From Paraburkholderia domus (GTDB lineage: Bacteria; Pseudomonadota; Gammaproteobacteria; Burkholderiales; Burkholderiaceae), in assembly GCF_905220705.1 (NCBI RefSeq), contig NZ_CAJNAT010000013.1, positions 116,500 to 180,499 on the forward strand: a stretch of DNA of 64,000 nt. Direction: 5' to 3'. Positions 43,248-53,066 of the stretch are shown piece by piece (positions within the stretch are counted from its first letter, which is position 1; each line of letters begins with the position of its first letter). The notes under the pieces are model-generated. The model had not been told where the DNA came from, did no database searches, and was given only the letters and a program-made list of their open reading frames with translations. Position numbers and translations under genes: made by a program.

Positions 43248-43635
43248 GTCTGCCTCCTATATGGTCCGCTTCGGTTCTCTTCAACGGTCGATGCCGTTCA
43301 GCCGGTGCCTTTGATGTGGCATCTGTTTTGTATGACGAGTCAAACCGGGGGCGTAGTAACGCTTCACTTGTGCGATCAATTCCGCATTAAGCTTAGTACG
43401 CCTGAGACTCTCCATACGCCACAGTGTCGGCGTCGGCGGCTGGTTTGCGAGCGCATGGCGAGGGCGGAGGTATCAGGCTGAAACGACGATCAGCAGCGCA
43501 ATTGTCGTATGAATGGCAGGCCGGGCATGCGAATGACTACTGGATTGCTCGCACGATCAGACTCCGATCAACCAGGTTGGAGTCTGCGCGTGACGCCAGG
43601 CAGAGGACGGGCGCCCTGCGCCCGTCCGTCGGTCT
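43248..43635. other. Gap between acyl-CoA ligase and ppnP
   Basis: This 388-base gap has no gene. Near ppnP it holds two strong hairpins: CAGACTCC/GGAGTCTG at 43558-43586 and the 10-bp stem at 43605-43627. The part nearer the ligase should contain its promoter, which I could not place. Confidence 0.5.
43605..43627 (-). terminator. Hairpin after ppnP, weak terminator candidate
   Basis: A perfect GC-rich 10-bp stem (GGACGGGCGC/GCGCCCGTCC, loop of 3) lies 8 bases after the ppnP stop. It lacks a U-run on the minus strand, so it may act as an mRNA 3' stabiliser or a poor terminator. Confidence 0.45.
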
Positions 43636-43956
43636 TTACAGATAGCTGCAGACGTAGTCGAGCGTTTCGATTACGTCGATATCGAAGCGGCTCTTGCCGG
43701 GCACCGAGAACGACTCGCCCGCGCCGTACGTCTTCCACTCGTCGCTGCCTTCAAGGCGGATGCGGCATTGGCCGGCTTGCACCTCCATGAGTTCCGGCGC
43801 GTCGGTGCCGAAGTTGAGCGCGCCGGGCAGGATCACGCCAAGCGTCTTGCGCGTGCCGTCGGCGAAAAGAACGGTGTGCGAGACACACTTGCCGTCGAAG
43901 TAGACGTTGGCTCGTTTGATAACGGAAACTTGATCGAATTGCGTTGCGGCCGTCAT
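43636..43956 (-). CDS. ppnP: Pyrimidine/purine nucleoside phosphorylase PpnP (DUF1255)
   Basis: This 106-residue small cupin-like protein has the family sequence 'KANVYFDGKCVSHTV'-like core (here KRANVYFDGKCVSHTVLFAD), 'LGVILPGALNFGTDAPE' and 'FDIDVIETLDYVCSYL' at the end. PpnP phosphorolyses several nucleosides to free base and ribose-1-phosphate. ATG 43956 follows GAGGAAG; the upstream in-frame codon at 43977 lacks a site. It lies 192 bases from the next gene upstream and looks monocistronic. Confidence 0.88.
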   Translation of the reverse strand: MTAATQFDQVSVIKRANVYFDGKCVSHTVLFADGTRKTLGVILPGALNFGTDAPELMEVQAGQCRIRLEGSDEWKTYGAGESFSVPGKSRFDIDVIETLDYVCSYL

Positions 43957-44148
43957 GGCGGTCTTCCTCTGGGTCATCGTGAATGGATGCGTTGCGCCGC
44001 GTAGCGGCAGCGGGCGGTGTGCGATCTGTGCTGACCCGCCTGCGCGAGCTTTCGGTCGTGCGCAAGCCCGCCATCATACAGGCGGGCGGCGGCGCCAGGC
44101 GGTGACCCTCGTGCCTGTCAGGGCTATGCCGCGATGTGACGTTGACGT

Positions 44149-44898
44149 TTAGTCAACCGGTCGCCAACGACCCGTCTCCGGGCACACAATGACCTGTTCA
44201 CCGTTCAGCCGGACTTGCTCTGCATCCAGTTGGGACGACGTCGAAGGGGCGATATCGAAGGCGACGTTCAGGGCGTGTCCAACATGGGCATCTTCGATGG
44301 GAAGCTCCCAGGTCAGGAATATCTGGACGTAATCCTGGTCCGGCGCGAAGTCGGCCGCATTAAAACCGCTGCTGCCACGCTGAATGACACCGTGAGGCTG
44401 GCCAGTATCGAATATCACAGCCGTTCCCCGGGTCAGAGGAATGCGAAGACCCAAAGAGGGGAAGTGCAAATCCAGACCCCTGTCCTCGCTCAGGAAGAGA
44501 TTGCAAAAGGCCGCACTGCCATATTGCTCGCCGTCATGGTGATATCTCGCGCCGCGGCACGCCATGAGGGCCACGTCACTGGAGGCAAGCACCTCAGGCA
44601 GTCCAAGTGCGCCGGTCCAATTGGACACTGCCTGCACGCAGCGCGTGTAGTCCGGCCAGCGTGCGCGCGCTCGCGCCAACGGCATGACCTCGACGTCCCC
44701 GGGCTCCAGGACCAGGTTCGACGATATCTCCCTTTCCCAATCTGCCAGCAAACGCACGGGCGGCACAGGCACGTCGAGCGTTCCTGTTAGCACGGTGTCG
44801 CTCACACGGCGGCTGCGGATGGTGTCGCCACTCCAGAAGTAGGAGGTCAGCATGTCTGACACGCGATGCAGTTGAGGGGACTGATTCATCCGGGCCAT
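44149..44898 (-). CDS. Candidate Fe(II)/2-oxoglutarate-type oxygenase, uncharacterised
   Basis: I do not recognise a named family for this 249-residue protein. A double-stranded beta-helix signature is visible: 'RYHHDGEQYG' gives an H-x-D metal pair near 120, a distal His in TGQPHGVIQ near 170, and an Arg eight residues later that could bind 2-oxoglutarate. It starts 18 bases after the RND pump stop and may be the last gene of that operon. A cupin with another role is the alternative. ATG 44898 or 44889 could start it. Confidence 0.5.
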   Translation of the reverse strand: MARMNQSPQLHRVSDMLTSYFWSGDTIRSRRVSDTVLTGTLDVPVPPVRLLADWEREISSNLVLEPGDVEVMPLARARARWPDYTRCVQAVSNWTGALGLPEVLASSDVALMACRGARYHHDGEQYGSAAFCNLFLSEDRGLDLHFPSLGLRIPLTRGTAVIFDTGQPHGVIQRGSSGFNAADFAPDQDYVQIFLTWELPIEDAHVGHALNVAFDIAPSTSSQLDAEQVRLNGEQVIVCPETGRWRPVD

Positions 44899-44916
44899 TG
44901 TAACGATTCCAATGGA

Positions 44917-47900
44917 TCACCTAGGCGCTCTCGCTTCGCGATGGTGATCGGCGGCGAGGAACATATACATCGCAGGCACCACGAATAACGTACAGAGAGT
45001 GCCGATCGACAGCCCCGTGAAGATCACGAGCCCCATCGCATTGCGGCCCGCCGCGCCAGCACCGGAGGCGACCACGAGTGGCACGACGCCGAACACCATT
45101 GCCGCGGTCGTCATCAGAATCGGACGCAACCGCACGCTCGCCGCTTCCTCCAGCGCTTCGCGCTTCGATTTGCCGGCACGCTGCAACTCGTTGGCGAACT
45201 GGACGATCAGGATGCCATGCTTGCTGACGAGTCCCATCAGCGTGACGAGCCCGACCTGCGTGTAGATGTTCAGCGTCGACAAGCCGATGTTGATGAAGAT
45301 GAGCGCACCGAAGAGCGCCATCGGTACCGAGATCAGGATCACGATCGGATCGCGGAAACTTTCGAATTGTGCCGCGAGTGCGAGGAACACGATGATCGTC
45401 GCGAACAGCAGCGTGATGACGAAACCGCCGGACTCCTGCACGAACTGCCGCGACTGCCCCGAGTAGTCCGCCGAATAGCCCGCAGGCGCCACCTGTGCGG
45501 TCGCCTTGCGCAGAAAATCGAGCACTTCGCCTTGCGACACCCCGGGTACGATCACGCCTGAGATCGTCGCTGAGTTGAGCTGCTGGAAGTGGTTGATCGA
45601 TTCCGGTACGACGTTGTGTTCGATATGCGCAATCGTCGACGCTGGAATGACACTGCCGTCCGGCGTGCGCAGGTAATAATCAAGCACTTGCGATGGATTC
45701 AGACGGTCGGTTTGCAACACCTGCGGAATAACCTTGTACGAGCGTCCGGCGATCGAGAAGTAGTTGACATAGCCACCCCCCAGCGCCGAACCGAGCGCTT
45801 GCCCGACGTCGCTCTGCGAGAGCCCGAGCGAGGCGACCTTGTCGCGATCGACGATGAGCGTGGCTTCAGGCTTATCGAGCTTCAGATCGCTGTCGACGAA
45901 AAAGAACATCCCACTCTCCCGCGCTTTCTGCAGGACCGCCTGTGACACCTCGTTGAGATTCTCGAAAGGCTCGGTCGTGCTGATCACGAACTGCACCGGC
46001 AGCCCCTGCGAGCCCGGCAGCGGTGGAAACTGGAACGCCGCGACGCGTGCGCCGGCAATCTGATTCCATTTCTGCTGCAACTCCTGCTGCAGCACGGTCG
46101 CGCCTTTGCTGCGCTGGTCCCACGTCTTGAACAGCACGCCGCCGATCCCCTGGTTGAGCGTCGGCGCACCGGTGAGCTGGAACATCTGCGAGTATTCGGG
46201 CAACGCTTTGGAGATGGCGAATACCTGGTCCGCGTACATCTGCATCTGCTGGATGGTCGCATTGGGCGGACCCTGGATCTGCGAAAGCACGATCCCCTGA
46301 TCTTCCTGCGGCGCCAGCTCCGATTTCGAGGTCATGAACAGGTAGACCGCGCCGCCGAGCAGCAGCGCGCCCATCACGGTGAACACGGGCCACGTGTCGA
46401 GCGTTGCATGCAACAAACGGCGGTAGCCGCGATGGACACGTTCGAACTGGCGGTCGACGAAGCGCGCGAAGCGGCCGGACTCCTGCTCCGCGCGGAAGAA
46501 GAGCGAGCACATCATCGGCGACAACGTCAGCGCGATCACGCCGGACACCGTCACCGCGCCGGCGAGCGAGAATGCGAACTCGGTGAAGAGGGCGCCCGTC
46601 AGGCCGCCCTGAAAACCGATCGGCGAATACACGGCGATCAGCACGACGGTCATCGCGAGGATCGGTCCGCCGAGTTCGCGCGCGGCGATCAGCGCGGCGT
46701 CGAAGGGCGCCTTGCCTTCCTCCTTCATGTGGCGATCGACGTTTTCGACGACGATAATCGCATCGTCCACGACAAGCCCGATCGCGAGCACAAGCGCCAG
46801 CAGCGTTAGCAGATTGATCGAATAGCCGAGCAATTGCATCACGAAGAACGTGCCGATGAGCGACAACGGCATCGCGATCAACGGAACGATGACCGCGCGG
46901 AAGCTGCCGAGAAACAGGAAGATGACCGCAGTGACAATCAGGAGCGCCTCGACGAGCGTCTTGATGACTTCGACGATCGCGGTGTTGACGAAATCGGTCG
47001 CGTCATAAACGATATCCCCCGTCATGCCGGTCGGGAACTGCTTCTGCAGCCCGGGAAAGACGGCTTTGACGCGTTTGGCGACATCGAGGATGTTGGCGTC
47101 AGGCGCCACCTTGATGCCGATGAACACGGAACGCTTGCCGCTGAACGCGACGTTGAAGTCGTAGCTGTCGGCGCCGAGCACAACGTTCGCGACGTCTTCG
47201 AGGCGTACGATCGCGCCGTTCTTCTGTTTGACGACAAGTTGCTTGAAGTCGTCGACCGTATGCAGGTCGGTGCCCGCGTTCAGGTCGACGCTGACCATTT
47301 GCCCTTTCGTCGTGCCGAGCGTCGCGAGGTAGTTGTTGTTGCCGAGCGCCGTGAAGACGTCGCTCGCCGTCACGCCGTGCGCGGCGAGCCGCGTCGAATC
47401 AAGCCACGCACGCAACGCGAACTGCCGCCCGCCGAGAATTTCGGCCGTCTGCACGCCTTCGATCGAATCAAGCTTGGGCTTGATGACACGCAGCAGGTAG
47501 TCCGTGACGTTGTTGCTCGGCAGCACGTCGCTGTAAAAGCCCATGTACATGGCGTCGGTGGTCTGCCCGACCTGCACCGTCAGCACCGGCTGCTGCGCCT
47601 GTGGCGGCAACTGGTTGCGCACGGACTGGATCTGCGTGTTGATCTCGGTCAGTGCGCGGTTCGCGTCATAGTTCAGGCGCAGCGTCGCGGTAATGGTCGA
47701 CACACCGGTGCTGCTCGTTGACGACAGGTAGTCGATACCTTGCGCCTGGGCGATCGCGGCCTCGAGCGGCTGCGTGATGAAACCGGCGATGGTGTCGGCA
47801 TTCGCTCCGTAGTAAGCCGTGCTGATCGTCACGACGGCGTTTTCGGTCTGAGGATACTGGCTGACTTTCAGAGCAGCAAGCGAGCGCAGTCCAAGCACGA

Positions 47901-47964
47901 GAATCAGCAGGCTGACGACCGACGCAAGCACGGGCCGCCGGATGAAGAGATCGGTGAAGTTCAT
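44917..47964 (-). CDS. RND efflux transporter permease (HAE1 type)
   Basis: This 1015-residue inner-membrane pump has the 12-helix AcrB-like layout. The proton-relay Asp pair is in GLVVDDAIIVVENV (about 400-413); two large periplasmic loops follow helices 1 and 7. The start 'MNFTDLFIRRPVLASVVSLL' and 'STISTAYYGANADTIAGFI'-like first loop are typical. It extrudes drugs or solvents through the adaptor and channel encoded just upstream (gap of 12 bases to the adaptor stop). Substrate range is unknown. Confidence 0.92.
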   Translation of the reverse strand: MNFTDLFIRRPVLASVVSLLILVLGLRSLAALKVSQYPQTENAVVTISTAYYGANADTIAGFITQPLEAAIAQAQGIDYLSSTSSTGVSTITATLRLNYDANRALTEINTQIQSVRNQLPPQAQQPVLTVQVGQTTDAMYMGFYSDVLPSNNVTDYLLRVIKPKLDSIEGVQTAEILGGRQFALRAWLDSTRLAAHGVTASDVFTALGNNNYLATLGTTKGQMVSVDLNAGTDLHTVDDFKQLVVKQKNGAIVRLEDVANVVLGADSYDFNVAFSGKRSVFIGIKVAPDANILDVAKRVKAVFPGLQKQFPTGMTGDIVYDATDFVNTAIVEVIKTLVEALLIVTAVIFLFLGSFRAVIVPLIAMPLSLIGTFFVMQLLGYSINLLTLLALVLAIGLVVDDAIIVVENVDRHMKEEGKAPFDAALIAARELGGPILAMTVVLIAVYSPIGFQGGLTGALFTEFAFSLAGAVTVSGVIALTLSPMMCSLFFRAEQESGRFARFVDRQFERVHRGYRRLLHATLDTWPVFTVMGALLLGGAVYLFMTSKSELAPQEDQGIVLSQIQGPPNATIQQMQMYADQVFAISKALPEYSQMFQLTGAPTLNQGIGGVLFKTWDQRSKGATVLQQELQQKWNQIAGARVAAFQFPPLPGSQGLPVQFVISTTEPFENLNEVSQAVLQKARESGMFFFVDSDLKLDKPEATLIVDRDKVASLGLSQSDVGQALGSALGGGYVNYFSIAGRSYKVIPQVLQTDRLNPSQVLDYYLRTPDGSVIPASTIAHIEHNVVPESINHFQQLNSATISGVIVPGVSQGEVLDFLRKATAQVAPAGYSADYSGQSRQFVQESGGFVITLLFATIIVFLALAAQFESFRDPIVILISVPMALFGALIFINIGLSTLNIYTQVGLVTLMGLVSKHGILIVQFANELQRAGKSKREALEEAASVRLRPILMTTAAMVFGVVPLVVASGAGAAGRNAMGLVIFTGLSIGTLCTLFVVPAMYMFLAADHHREARAPR

Positions 47965-47976
47965 CGCGCTGTCTCT

Positions 47977-49128
47977 CTACTGTTCCTGAGGCGCCGGGTT
48001 CGGACTGTTCGCGGGCTGCACACGATTGTCGATGACAAGGGGCGTGCCGTTCTTGAGCTTGAGCTGCCCGCTCGTCACGACCTGTGCACCGGCGTCGACG
48101 CCCTTCAGGATCGCGACCTGATCGCCGCGCGTCGGGCCTGGCGTGACGAACACCTGCTGTGCGACCGGCAGCGTTTTGCCCTGCGCGTTCGGTTGCGTGC
48201 CCGGTTTGACGAGGAAGACGGTGGCGCCATAGGGGTTATAGGTGATAGCCGTTTGCGGCAGCGTCAGATGGCGTTGTTCGGTGCCGGCGTCGATCTTCAC
48301 GTTCGCATACATGCCCGGCAGCAGCTTTTGCTCGTGGTTGTCCACGCTGGCTTCGATCTGCACGTTGCGCGTGGCGCTATCGACTTTCGGGCTGATCGAC
48401 TGGACCTTGCCCACGAAGGTTTGCCCGCTGTATGCATTGGTGTCGACCACGATGCTCTGGCCGATCGCGAGCTGACCGAGCTGCTGCTGTGGAAGGTAGA
48501 AATCGGCGTAGATCGGATCGATCGCTTGCAGCGTCACGATCGCATCGCCCGGGTTGATGTACTGCCCCGGGTTGACCGTGGTGATCCCGAGGCGCCCTGC
48601 AAACGGCGCGCGGATGGTTTTCTTTTCGACCAGCGCGGCCTGTCCTGCAACTTGTGCCACCTTGCCCTTCAGATCGGCGGCGTCCGCGTCGAGTTGCGCC
48701 TTGGCAATCGCCTTGATGTCGTACTGCGCCTGATCGCGCTTGTAGACGGTCTGCGCGAGTTCTGCCGCTGCCTCTAACGAATGGAGCAGCGCCACGTCGG
48801 CGTCGTCGTTGAGCCGGACGAGAATCTGGTTGGTTTTCACTTCCTGCCCCGAACGGAACGCGACTTCGCGCACGAGGCCCGCGACTTCGGTGGTCACGTC
48901 CACGCCGCGCACGGCGCGCAGGCTGCCGACCGCGGCGAGCTGCGGCTGCCACGACTGATAGCCGGCGACCACCGCCGAGACGGTGGCAGGTGGCGCCGAA
49001 TTGCCAGCCATGAACTTTGCGAACATGTGCGCGCGGAACAGATTGAAGCCGACGAGTGCGGCCAGCAGCAGGCCGACGCAGATCAGCATGATCGACATCC
49101 GCTTCGTCATCGGTTTTCTTTCGTTCAT
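47977..49128 (-). CDS. RND efflux periplasmic adaptor
   Basis: This 383-residue HlyD/AcrA-family adaptor has a single N-terminal membrane anchor (about 10-28), lipoyl halves ('VTTEVAGLVREVAFRSGQEV' and 'APFAGRLGITTVNPGQYI'), a helical hairpin and beta-barrel. ATG 49128 is chosen because an AAGGA site sits seven bases before it; ATGs at 49134 and 49110 are in frame too. It joins the RND pump to the outer-membrane channel. Confidence 0.9.
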   Translation of the reverse strand: MNERKPMTKRMSIMLICVGLLLAALVGFNLFRAHMFAKFMAGNSAPPATVSAVVAGYQSWQPQLAAVGSLRAVRGVDVTTEVAGLVREVAFRSGQEVKTNQILVRLNDDADVALLHSLEAAAELAQTVYKRDQAQYDIKAIAKAQLDADAADLKGKVAQVAGQAALVEKKTIRAPFAGRLGITTVNPGQYINPGDAIVTLQAIDPIYADFYLPQQQLGQLAIGQSIVVDTNAYSGQTFVGKVQSISPKVDSATRNVQIEASVDNHEQKLLPGMYANVKIDAGTEQRHLTLPQTAITYNPYGATVFLVKPGTQPNAQGKTLPVAQQVFVTPGPTRGDQVAILKGVDAGAQVVTSGQLKLKNGTPLVIDNRVQPANSPNPAPQEQ

Positions 49129-49235
49129 CGTCATGTCCTTGCACGGCATTGGGCGAAGCGCTGGACGTTGCGTTCCTTCGTTTCTGACAGCGCGTGTTGC
49201 AAAGAGCGGTACGGCGAGTGTCCTGTCCGGCTATG

Positions 49236-50741
49236 TCATTGCGCCGTTGCGGCGGCGGCCGGCGCAGCGGTGTTCCACCAGCCGCCGCCGAGCGCCTGGA
49301 AGAGGGCCGCGGTGTCGGCGTAGCGGGATGCCTGTGCCTGAACGAGGCTCACCACCGTTTGCTGGTACTGGCGTTGGGCGTCGAGAAGCGACAGGTAACT
49401 CACTCCGCCGACGCGGTATTGCCCGCGCGTCAGCTCAAGTGAATCGCTTGCGGCCCGCCACGCGTCTGTCTGCGCTTTCAGGCCGGTCGCGTCGTGATCG
49501 AGCGCGCGCAGCGAGTCCGCCACGTTCTGGAAGGCCAGCAGCACCGTCTCACGGTATTGCGCGTCGGCCTGTTCGTACGCGGCCTCGGCGGCGCGTTTCT
49601 GCGCACTCAGTTGTCCACCGTGGAAGACCGGCTGCAGCAGGCCGGCGCCCAGGCTCCAGATCGTGCTGCCGGCCTTGAATACCTGGGCCGGTGTCAGCGC
49701 TTCGGCGCCGTAGCTCGCGGACAGTGTGATCTGCGGGTACATCGCCGCGGTCGCCACGCCGATTTGCGCGCTGGCCTGATGCAGCACGGCATCGGCGGCG
49801 AGGATGTCAGGACGTTGCCGCACCAGCGCCGACGGCAGGCTCACCGGCAGCGCCTCGGGCAACGAAAACATGTCGAGCCGGAATTCGGGCAAGGTGGCAT
49901 CGCTGGGAAGTTTGCCGGCCAGCACAGCGAGCTGGTGGCGCACCTGGTCGAGCTGTTGTTGCAGCGGCGGCAGCGTCGCGCGGGTCTGCGCCAACAAGGT
50001 CTGTTGCGCGAGCACCGTCGTGCGGCTCACGCCGCCCAGTTCGAACTGTTTGCCGAGTAAGCCCAACTGCTCATCTTCTTCGGCTGCGATGCGCTCGGTC
50101 GCCTCGATCTGTGCGCGCAGCGATGCTTCCTTGACCGCTGCGGTCACGATGTTGGCTGAGATCGCGAGATAGGCGGCCTGCAACTGGAAGCTCTGGTAGT
50201 CGATTTGCGCGTGCAGCGCTTCGAGTTCGCGTCGCGCACCGCCGAACACGTCGAGTTTGTACGACACGTTGACTGATGCGTTGTAGAGATTGAACTCATC
50301 GACGACGCCGGGCTCGCCGAACGAGATGCCGTTCAATTTTTCGCGTGTTGCGCCGAGTTGCGCGTCGACGCTGGGTAGAAGGGTGCCGCCGGCTTGCGCC
50401 GAGAAATTTTCACGAGCCTGTCGCAATGCGGCGCGCGCCGCGGCGATGTTCGGGCTGTTGACGACGGCCTGATGGATCAGTGTATCGAGTGGCTCGCAAT
50501 GAAAGAGCGCCCACCAGGCGGCGGGAATGTCTTGTGCAGGGACAAAGCGCTGCGGCAAACCGGCGGCCCCCGGCGCGGAGGCTGTCTGCTCGGGCAGCGG
50601 CGAGGCGGTGTAGGTGTCGGTAGCTGGCGCGGCGGGTGAGTGGTAGTCGGGGCCGACCATGCAGCCGGCCATTGCGGCGCAGCCGCAAAGTGCGACGCAT
50701 AGGCGCCGCCGCAGGACGATACGCTGGTCAAGGTCGATCAT
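49236..50741 (-). CDS. NodT-family outer-membrane channel of the RND pump
   Basis: This 501-residue OEP lipoprotein has lipobox MAGC (cysteine near residue 27) and the typical 'VGPDYHSPA' mature start. A VRQRPDILAADAVLHQASA motif and C-terminal heptads identify the second repeat. It is the first gene of the minus-strand pump operon (channel, adaptor, permease), an order less common than adaptor-permease-channel. ATG 50741 begins a clear signal peptide. Confidence 0.9.
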   Translation of the reverse strand: MIDLDQRIVLRRRLCVALCGCAAMAGCMVGPDYHSPAAPATDTYTASPLPEQTASAPGAAGLPQRFVPAQDIPAAWWALFHCEPLDTLIHQAVVNSPNIAAARAALRQARENFSAQAGGTLLPSVDAQLGATREKLNGISFGEPGVVDEFNLYNASVNVSYKLDVFGGARRELEALHAQIDYQSFQLQAAYLAISANIVTAAVKEASLRAQIEATERIAAEEDEQLGLLGKQFELGGVSRTTVLAQQTLLAQTRATLPPLQQQLDQVRHQLAVLAGKLPSDATLPEFRLDMFSLPEALPVSLPSALVRQRPDILAADAVLHQASAQIGVATAAMYPQITLSASYGAEALTPAQVFKAGSTIWSLGAGLLQPVFHGGQLSAQKRAAEAAYEQADAQYRETVLLAFQNVADSLRALDHDATGLKAQTDAWRAASDSLELTRGQYRVGGVSYLSLLDAQRQYQQTVVSLVQAQASRYADTAALFQALGGGWWNTAAPAAAATAQ

Positions 50742-51050
50742 CTATCCACCTTATATCGCCTGCGTTCAGGTTAAACGAGGGAGCGGACGCGGATATTCCG
50801 GCCACCCGAACATTCGATGTTTCCTGGCCTGACGCCGGAATTTTTCATGCTGGACGATATCTGCGCGTAGCCTAGCACGGACGATCGCCGCGCGTGGCGC
50901 ACGAGATCACGTAGTTTAAGCCGTCCCAATCATCTGAGCTGGAGCCCGCGATGGTCGAAGCGGATCGTCGGCTGCCCGGGACGCCGAAAGACGCAGTGGC
51001 CGAACTCTGTGCAAGAATCGAAATCTTCCCAACGAGGTCGGAATGCACTT
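50742..51050. other. Regulatory gap upstream of the RND operon
   Basis: This 309-base gap has no gene. It contains a 47-base inverted repeat (ATTCCGGC/GCCGGAAT, 50795-50841) enclosing a 13-base palindrome AACAT-TCG-ATGTT (50809-50821). No regulator gene lies next to the pump, so the binder must be encoded elsewhere. Confidence 0.5.
50795..50841 (-). promoter_or_regulatory. Nested dyad, possible operator of the RND operon
   Basis: Outer arms of 8 bp surround an inner AACATTCGATGTT palindrome, 54-100 bases before the first pump gene. The position suits a repressor or activator site. A run of T after the right arm could also make it a plus-strand terminator, but no gene points at it. Confidence 0.4.
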
Positions 51051-51491
51051 ATGGCTGAAAATCACAGCAGCAGCTTGGACATCCGCAGGCTCTCCCCGGC
51101 AGAATGGGCGCTGGCCTTTCCTGTCATTGCTCAGTTGCGGTCGCTTGATCAAGCCGAGTTTCTGAAGCGAGCGAGGCGGCAATCGCATTCCGGCTACGAG
51201 CTTGTCGGCGCCTTTCAGGACAGCAAGCTTATCGGCGTGATGGGGATGAGGCCGGTCCACACGTTGGCGCGCGGGGCACACTTGCACATCGACGACCTCG
51301 TCGTCGATGCGGCAACACGAGGAAGCGGTGCGGGACGCGCCATGATGGAATATGCGGAAGCCGACGCGCGTGCTCGCGATATGACCGCAGTGTTTCTCGA
51401 CGCGCGGCCGGATGCCGTTCCCTTTTATGAGCGACAGAATTACGCGTTCCATTCTGCGCCGTCGATGAAAAAAGTCCTCTCGCCGTCGTAG
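51051..51491 (+). CDS. GNAT-family N-acetyltransferase
   Basis: This 146-residue acyltransferase has the acetyl-CoA loop at 'VVDAATRGSGAGRAMMEYAE' (about 83-102) and the C-terminal 'FYERQNYAFHSAPSMKKVL' segment. ATG 51051 is used, with GAGG upstream at ordinary distance; the TTG reading from 51009 adds nothing conserved. The substrate is unknown. It stands alone. Confidence 0.82.
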   Translation: MAENHSSSLDIRRLSPAEWALAFPVIAQLRSLDQAEFLKRARRQSHSGYELVGAFQDSKLIGVMGMRPVHTLARGAHLHIDDLVVDAATRGSGAGRAMMEYAEADARARDMTAVFLDARPDAVPFYERQNYAFHSAPSMKKVLSPS

Positions 51492-51802
51492 AAGCAGAAC
51501 AAGTGAAGGCGACATAGGCCGCCACAAGGATCATGCAGATGCCGAACACGCGTCCCTGAATCTGCAACGCACGTGCTGATCGAAGCCGGCGGAGAATGGA
51601 ATCGAACCGGCCACGCCGTAGCGGCCGCCAGCGGTCGCGAGGGCCGTGTTGCCGGGACCGCTCTAACGTCGTGGCTTTCAGGACATGGCTGAAGATGTCG
51701 GAGGCGAGTGCGAGCCTTTGACGGGCGCCTTTTTGATCAGGCAGCCACTCGGCCAGAGCGGGCACCGGGCGGGTGACGGTTCGCCGTCAGTCGACGATAT
51801 TG
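51492..51802. other. Gap with a possible membrane-protein remnant
   Basis: This 311-base gap has no intact gene. On the minus strand about 51525-51590 encodes 'GRVFGICMILVAAYVAF', a membrane-helix-like stretch with no start or continuation. It may be a relic of a transporter gene, with low confidence. Confidence 0.3.
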
Positions 51803-52876
51803 CTACATGCTGCCATTTTCGACGACGCGGCCTTCTGCCCGCCAGCGGAGCATCCCGCCGGCAAGGTTGGCAACCCGCTCGAATCCGGCTTGCCGCAACA
51901 CGGCCGTGGCTTGTGCCGACCGCCCGCCGGCCCGGCAGACCGTCACAATCGGGCGTTCCTTCGTGAGTTCAGCGGCGCGACCGGCCAGCTCGCCCAATGA
52001 AATGAGCCTGGCTGCGGGGATGCGCCCGAGCGGTCCGTTGAACTCGTCGGGCTCGCGCACGTCGACGATCTCGACCGCTCGCAGATTCTCTTCGAGCCAT
52101 TGCGAATTGATTTCCCAGATGCCCGCAAAGGTACACGTGAGCGGTGCCCAATCGGGCTCCGTCATCTGCGCCGGGTCGCTCGGCGCCAGGCCGCACTTCA
52201 GGTTCGCAGGCACCGCTACGTCGATCTGCTTTGGATGCGGCAGGTGCAGGTTCGTCATGTATCCGGCGAAATCGTCTTCACACAGTTCACCGCCAAGGCG
52301 TGGATTGAAGCGCCGCTCCTCGCCCACGCTCGTGACCGTCAAGCCGCGATAGTCGTGGGCCGGGTAAAGCAGACATGCCTCGGGCAACGTAAAAATGTGG
52401 TTGTGCACGGCGCGGAACATGGCGTGCGCGTCGCCGCGCTGGAAATCCGTTCGGCCCGTGCCTCTGATCAACAGACAATCGCCGGTAAAGGCCATGGTTT
52501 CGTTATCGAGTACGAGCGTGATGCATCCATCCGTATGGCCCGGTGTCGCGCGTACTGTCAGATACCGTGTGCCGAACGCACACCTGTCGCCATGGTTCAG
52601 ATAGCGGTCCGCGCCTTCGGCGCCGCTCGCGGCCGATATCGCAATCTGGCTGCCTGTGCGGCGATTCAGCATCCACGCACCGGTCACGTGATCGGCATGG
52701 ACGTGCGTGTCGATCGTGTAAAGCAGATGTAGTCCAAGCTCGCCGATCAGAGCCGCATCACGGCGTACCTGCTCGAAAACCGGATCGATCAGCACAGCTT
52801 CTCGTGTTGCACTATCGGCAAGGAGATAAGTGTAAGTAGACGATTGTTGATCGAACAGTTGCCGGAAAATCAACAC
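51803..52876 (-). CDS. Metallo-beta-lactamase fold / rhodanese fusion, persulfide-dioxygenase-like
   Basis: This ~357-residue protein has an ETHE1-like hydrolase domain (about 1-230; metal motif THVHADHVTG, 'ATPGHTDGC', 'YPAHDYRG') joined to a C-terminal rhodanese domain (about 255-350; active-site Cys in TVCRAGGRSAQ). Such fusions oxidise glutathione persulfide and move sulfane sulfur, acting in sulfide detoxification. I chose GTG 52876, which follows GGAG at good spacing; the frame is open to 52939. A peroxiredoxin gene lies 190 bases upstream on the same strand, so both may serve thiol stress. Confidence 0.82.
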   Translation of the reverse strand: MLIFRQLFDQQSSTYTYLLADSATREAVLIDPVFEQVRRDAALIGELGLHLLYTIDTHVHADHVTGAWMLNRRTGSQIAISAASGAEGADRYLNHGDRCAFGTRYLTVRATPGHTDGCITLVLDNETMAFTGDCLLIRGTGRTDFQRGDAHAMFRAVHNHIFTLPEACLLYPAHDYRGLTVTSVGEERRFNPRLGGELCEDDFAGYMTNLHLPHPKQIDVAVPANLKCGLAPSDPAQMTEPDWAPLTCTFAGIWEINSQWLEENLRAVEIVDVREPDEFNGPLGRIPAARLISLGELAGRAAELTKERPIVTVCRAGGRSAQATAVLRQAGFERVANLAGGMLRWRAEGRVVENGSM

Positions 52877-53066
52877 AATTTTGCTCCACGGCCCGCTTCT
52901 GCGAGCGCCAAAGGATACAGACACACGGGGTTTCGCCAAACCGTCCTGCAGGCAGTCGAATTGGCCGGTGCTTATTCAAAGGGCCGGGCACATGGCTGCA
53001 CCCGGACACGTATCGGGCGCCGGACTTCGATCTGTCAGGCGCCCGCTGCTTCGGTCAATGCGAGCT

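Noticed and set aside
43558..43586. CAGACTCC/GGAGTCTG hairpin as a terminator
   Set aside because: Good 8-bp stem but no T-run on either strand and 50 bases past the gene; not called separately.
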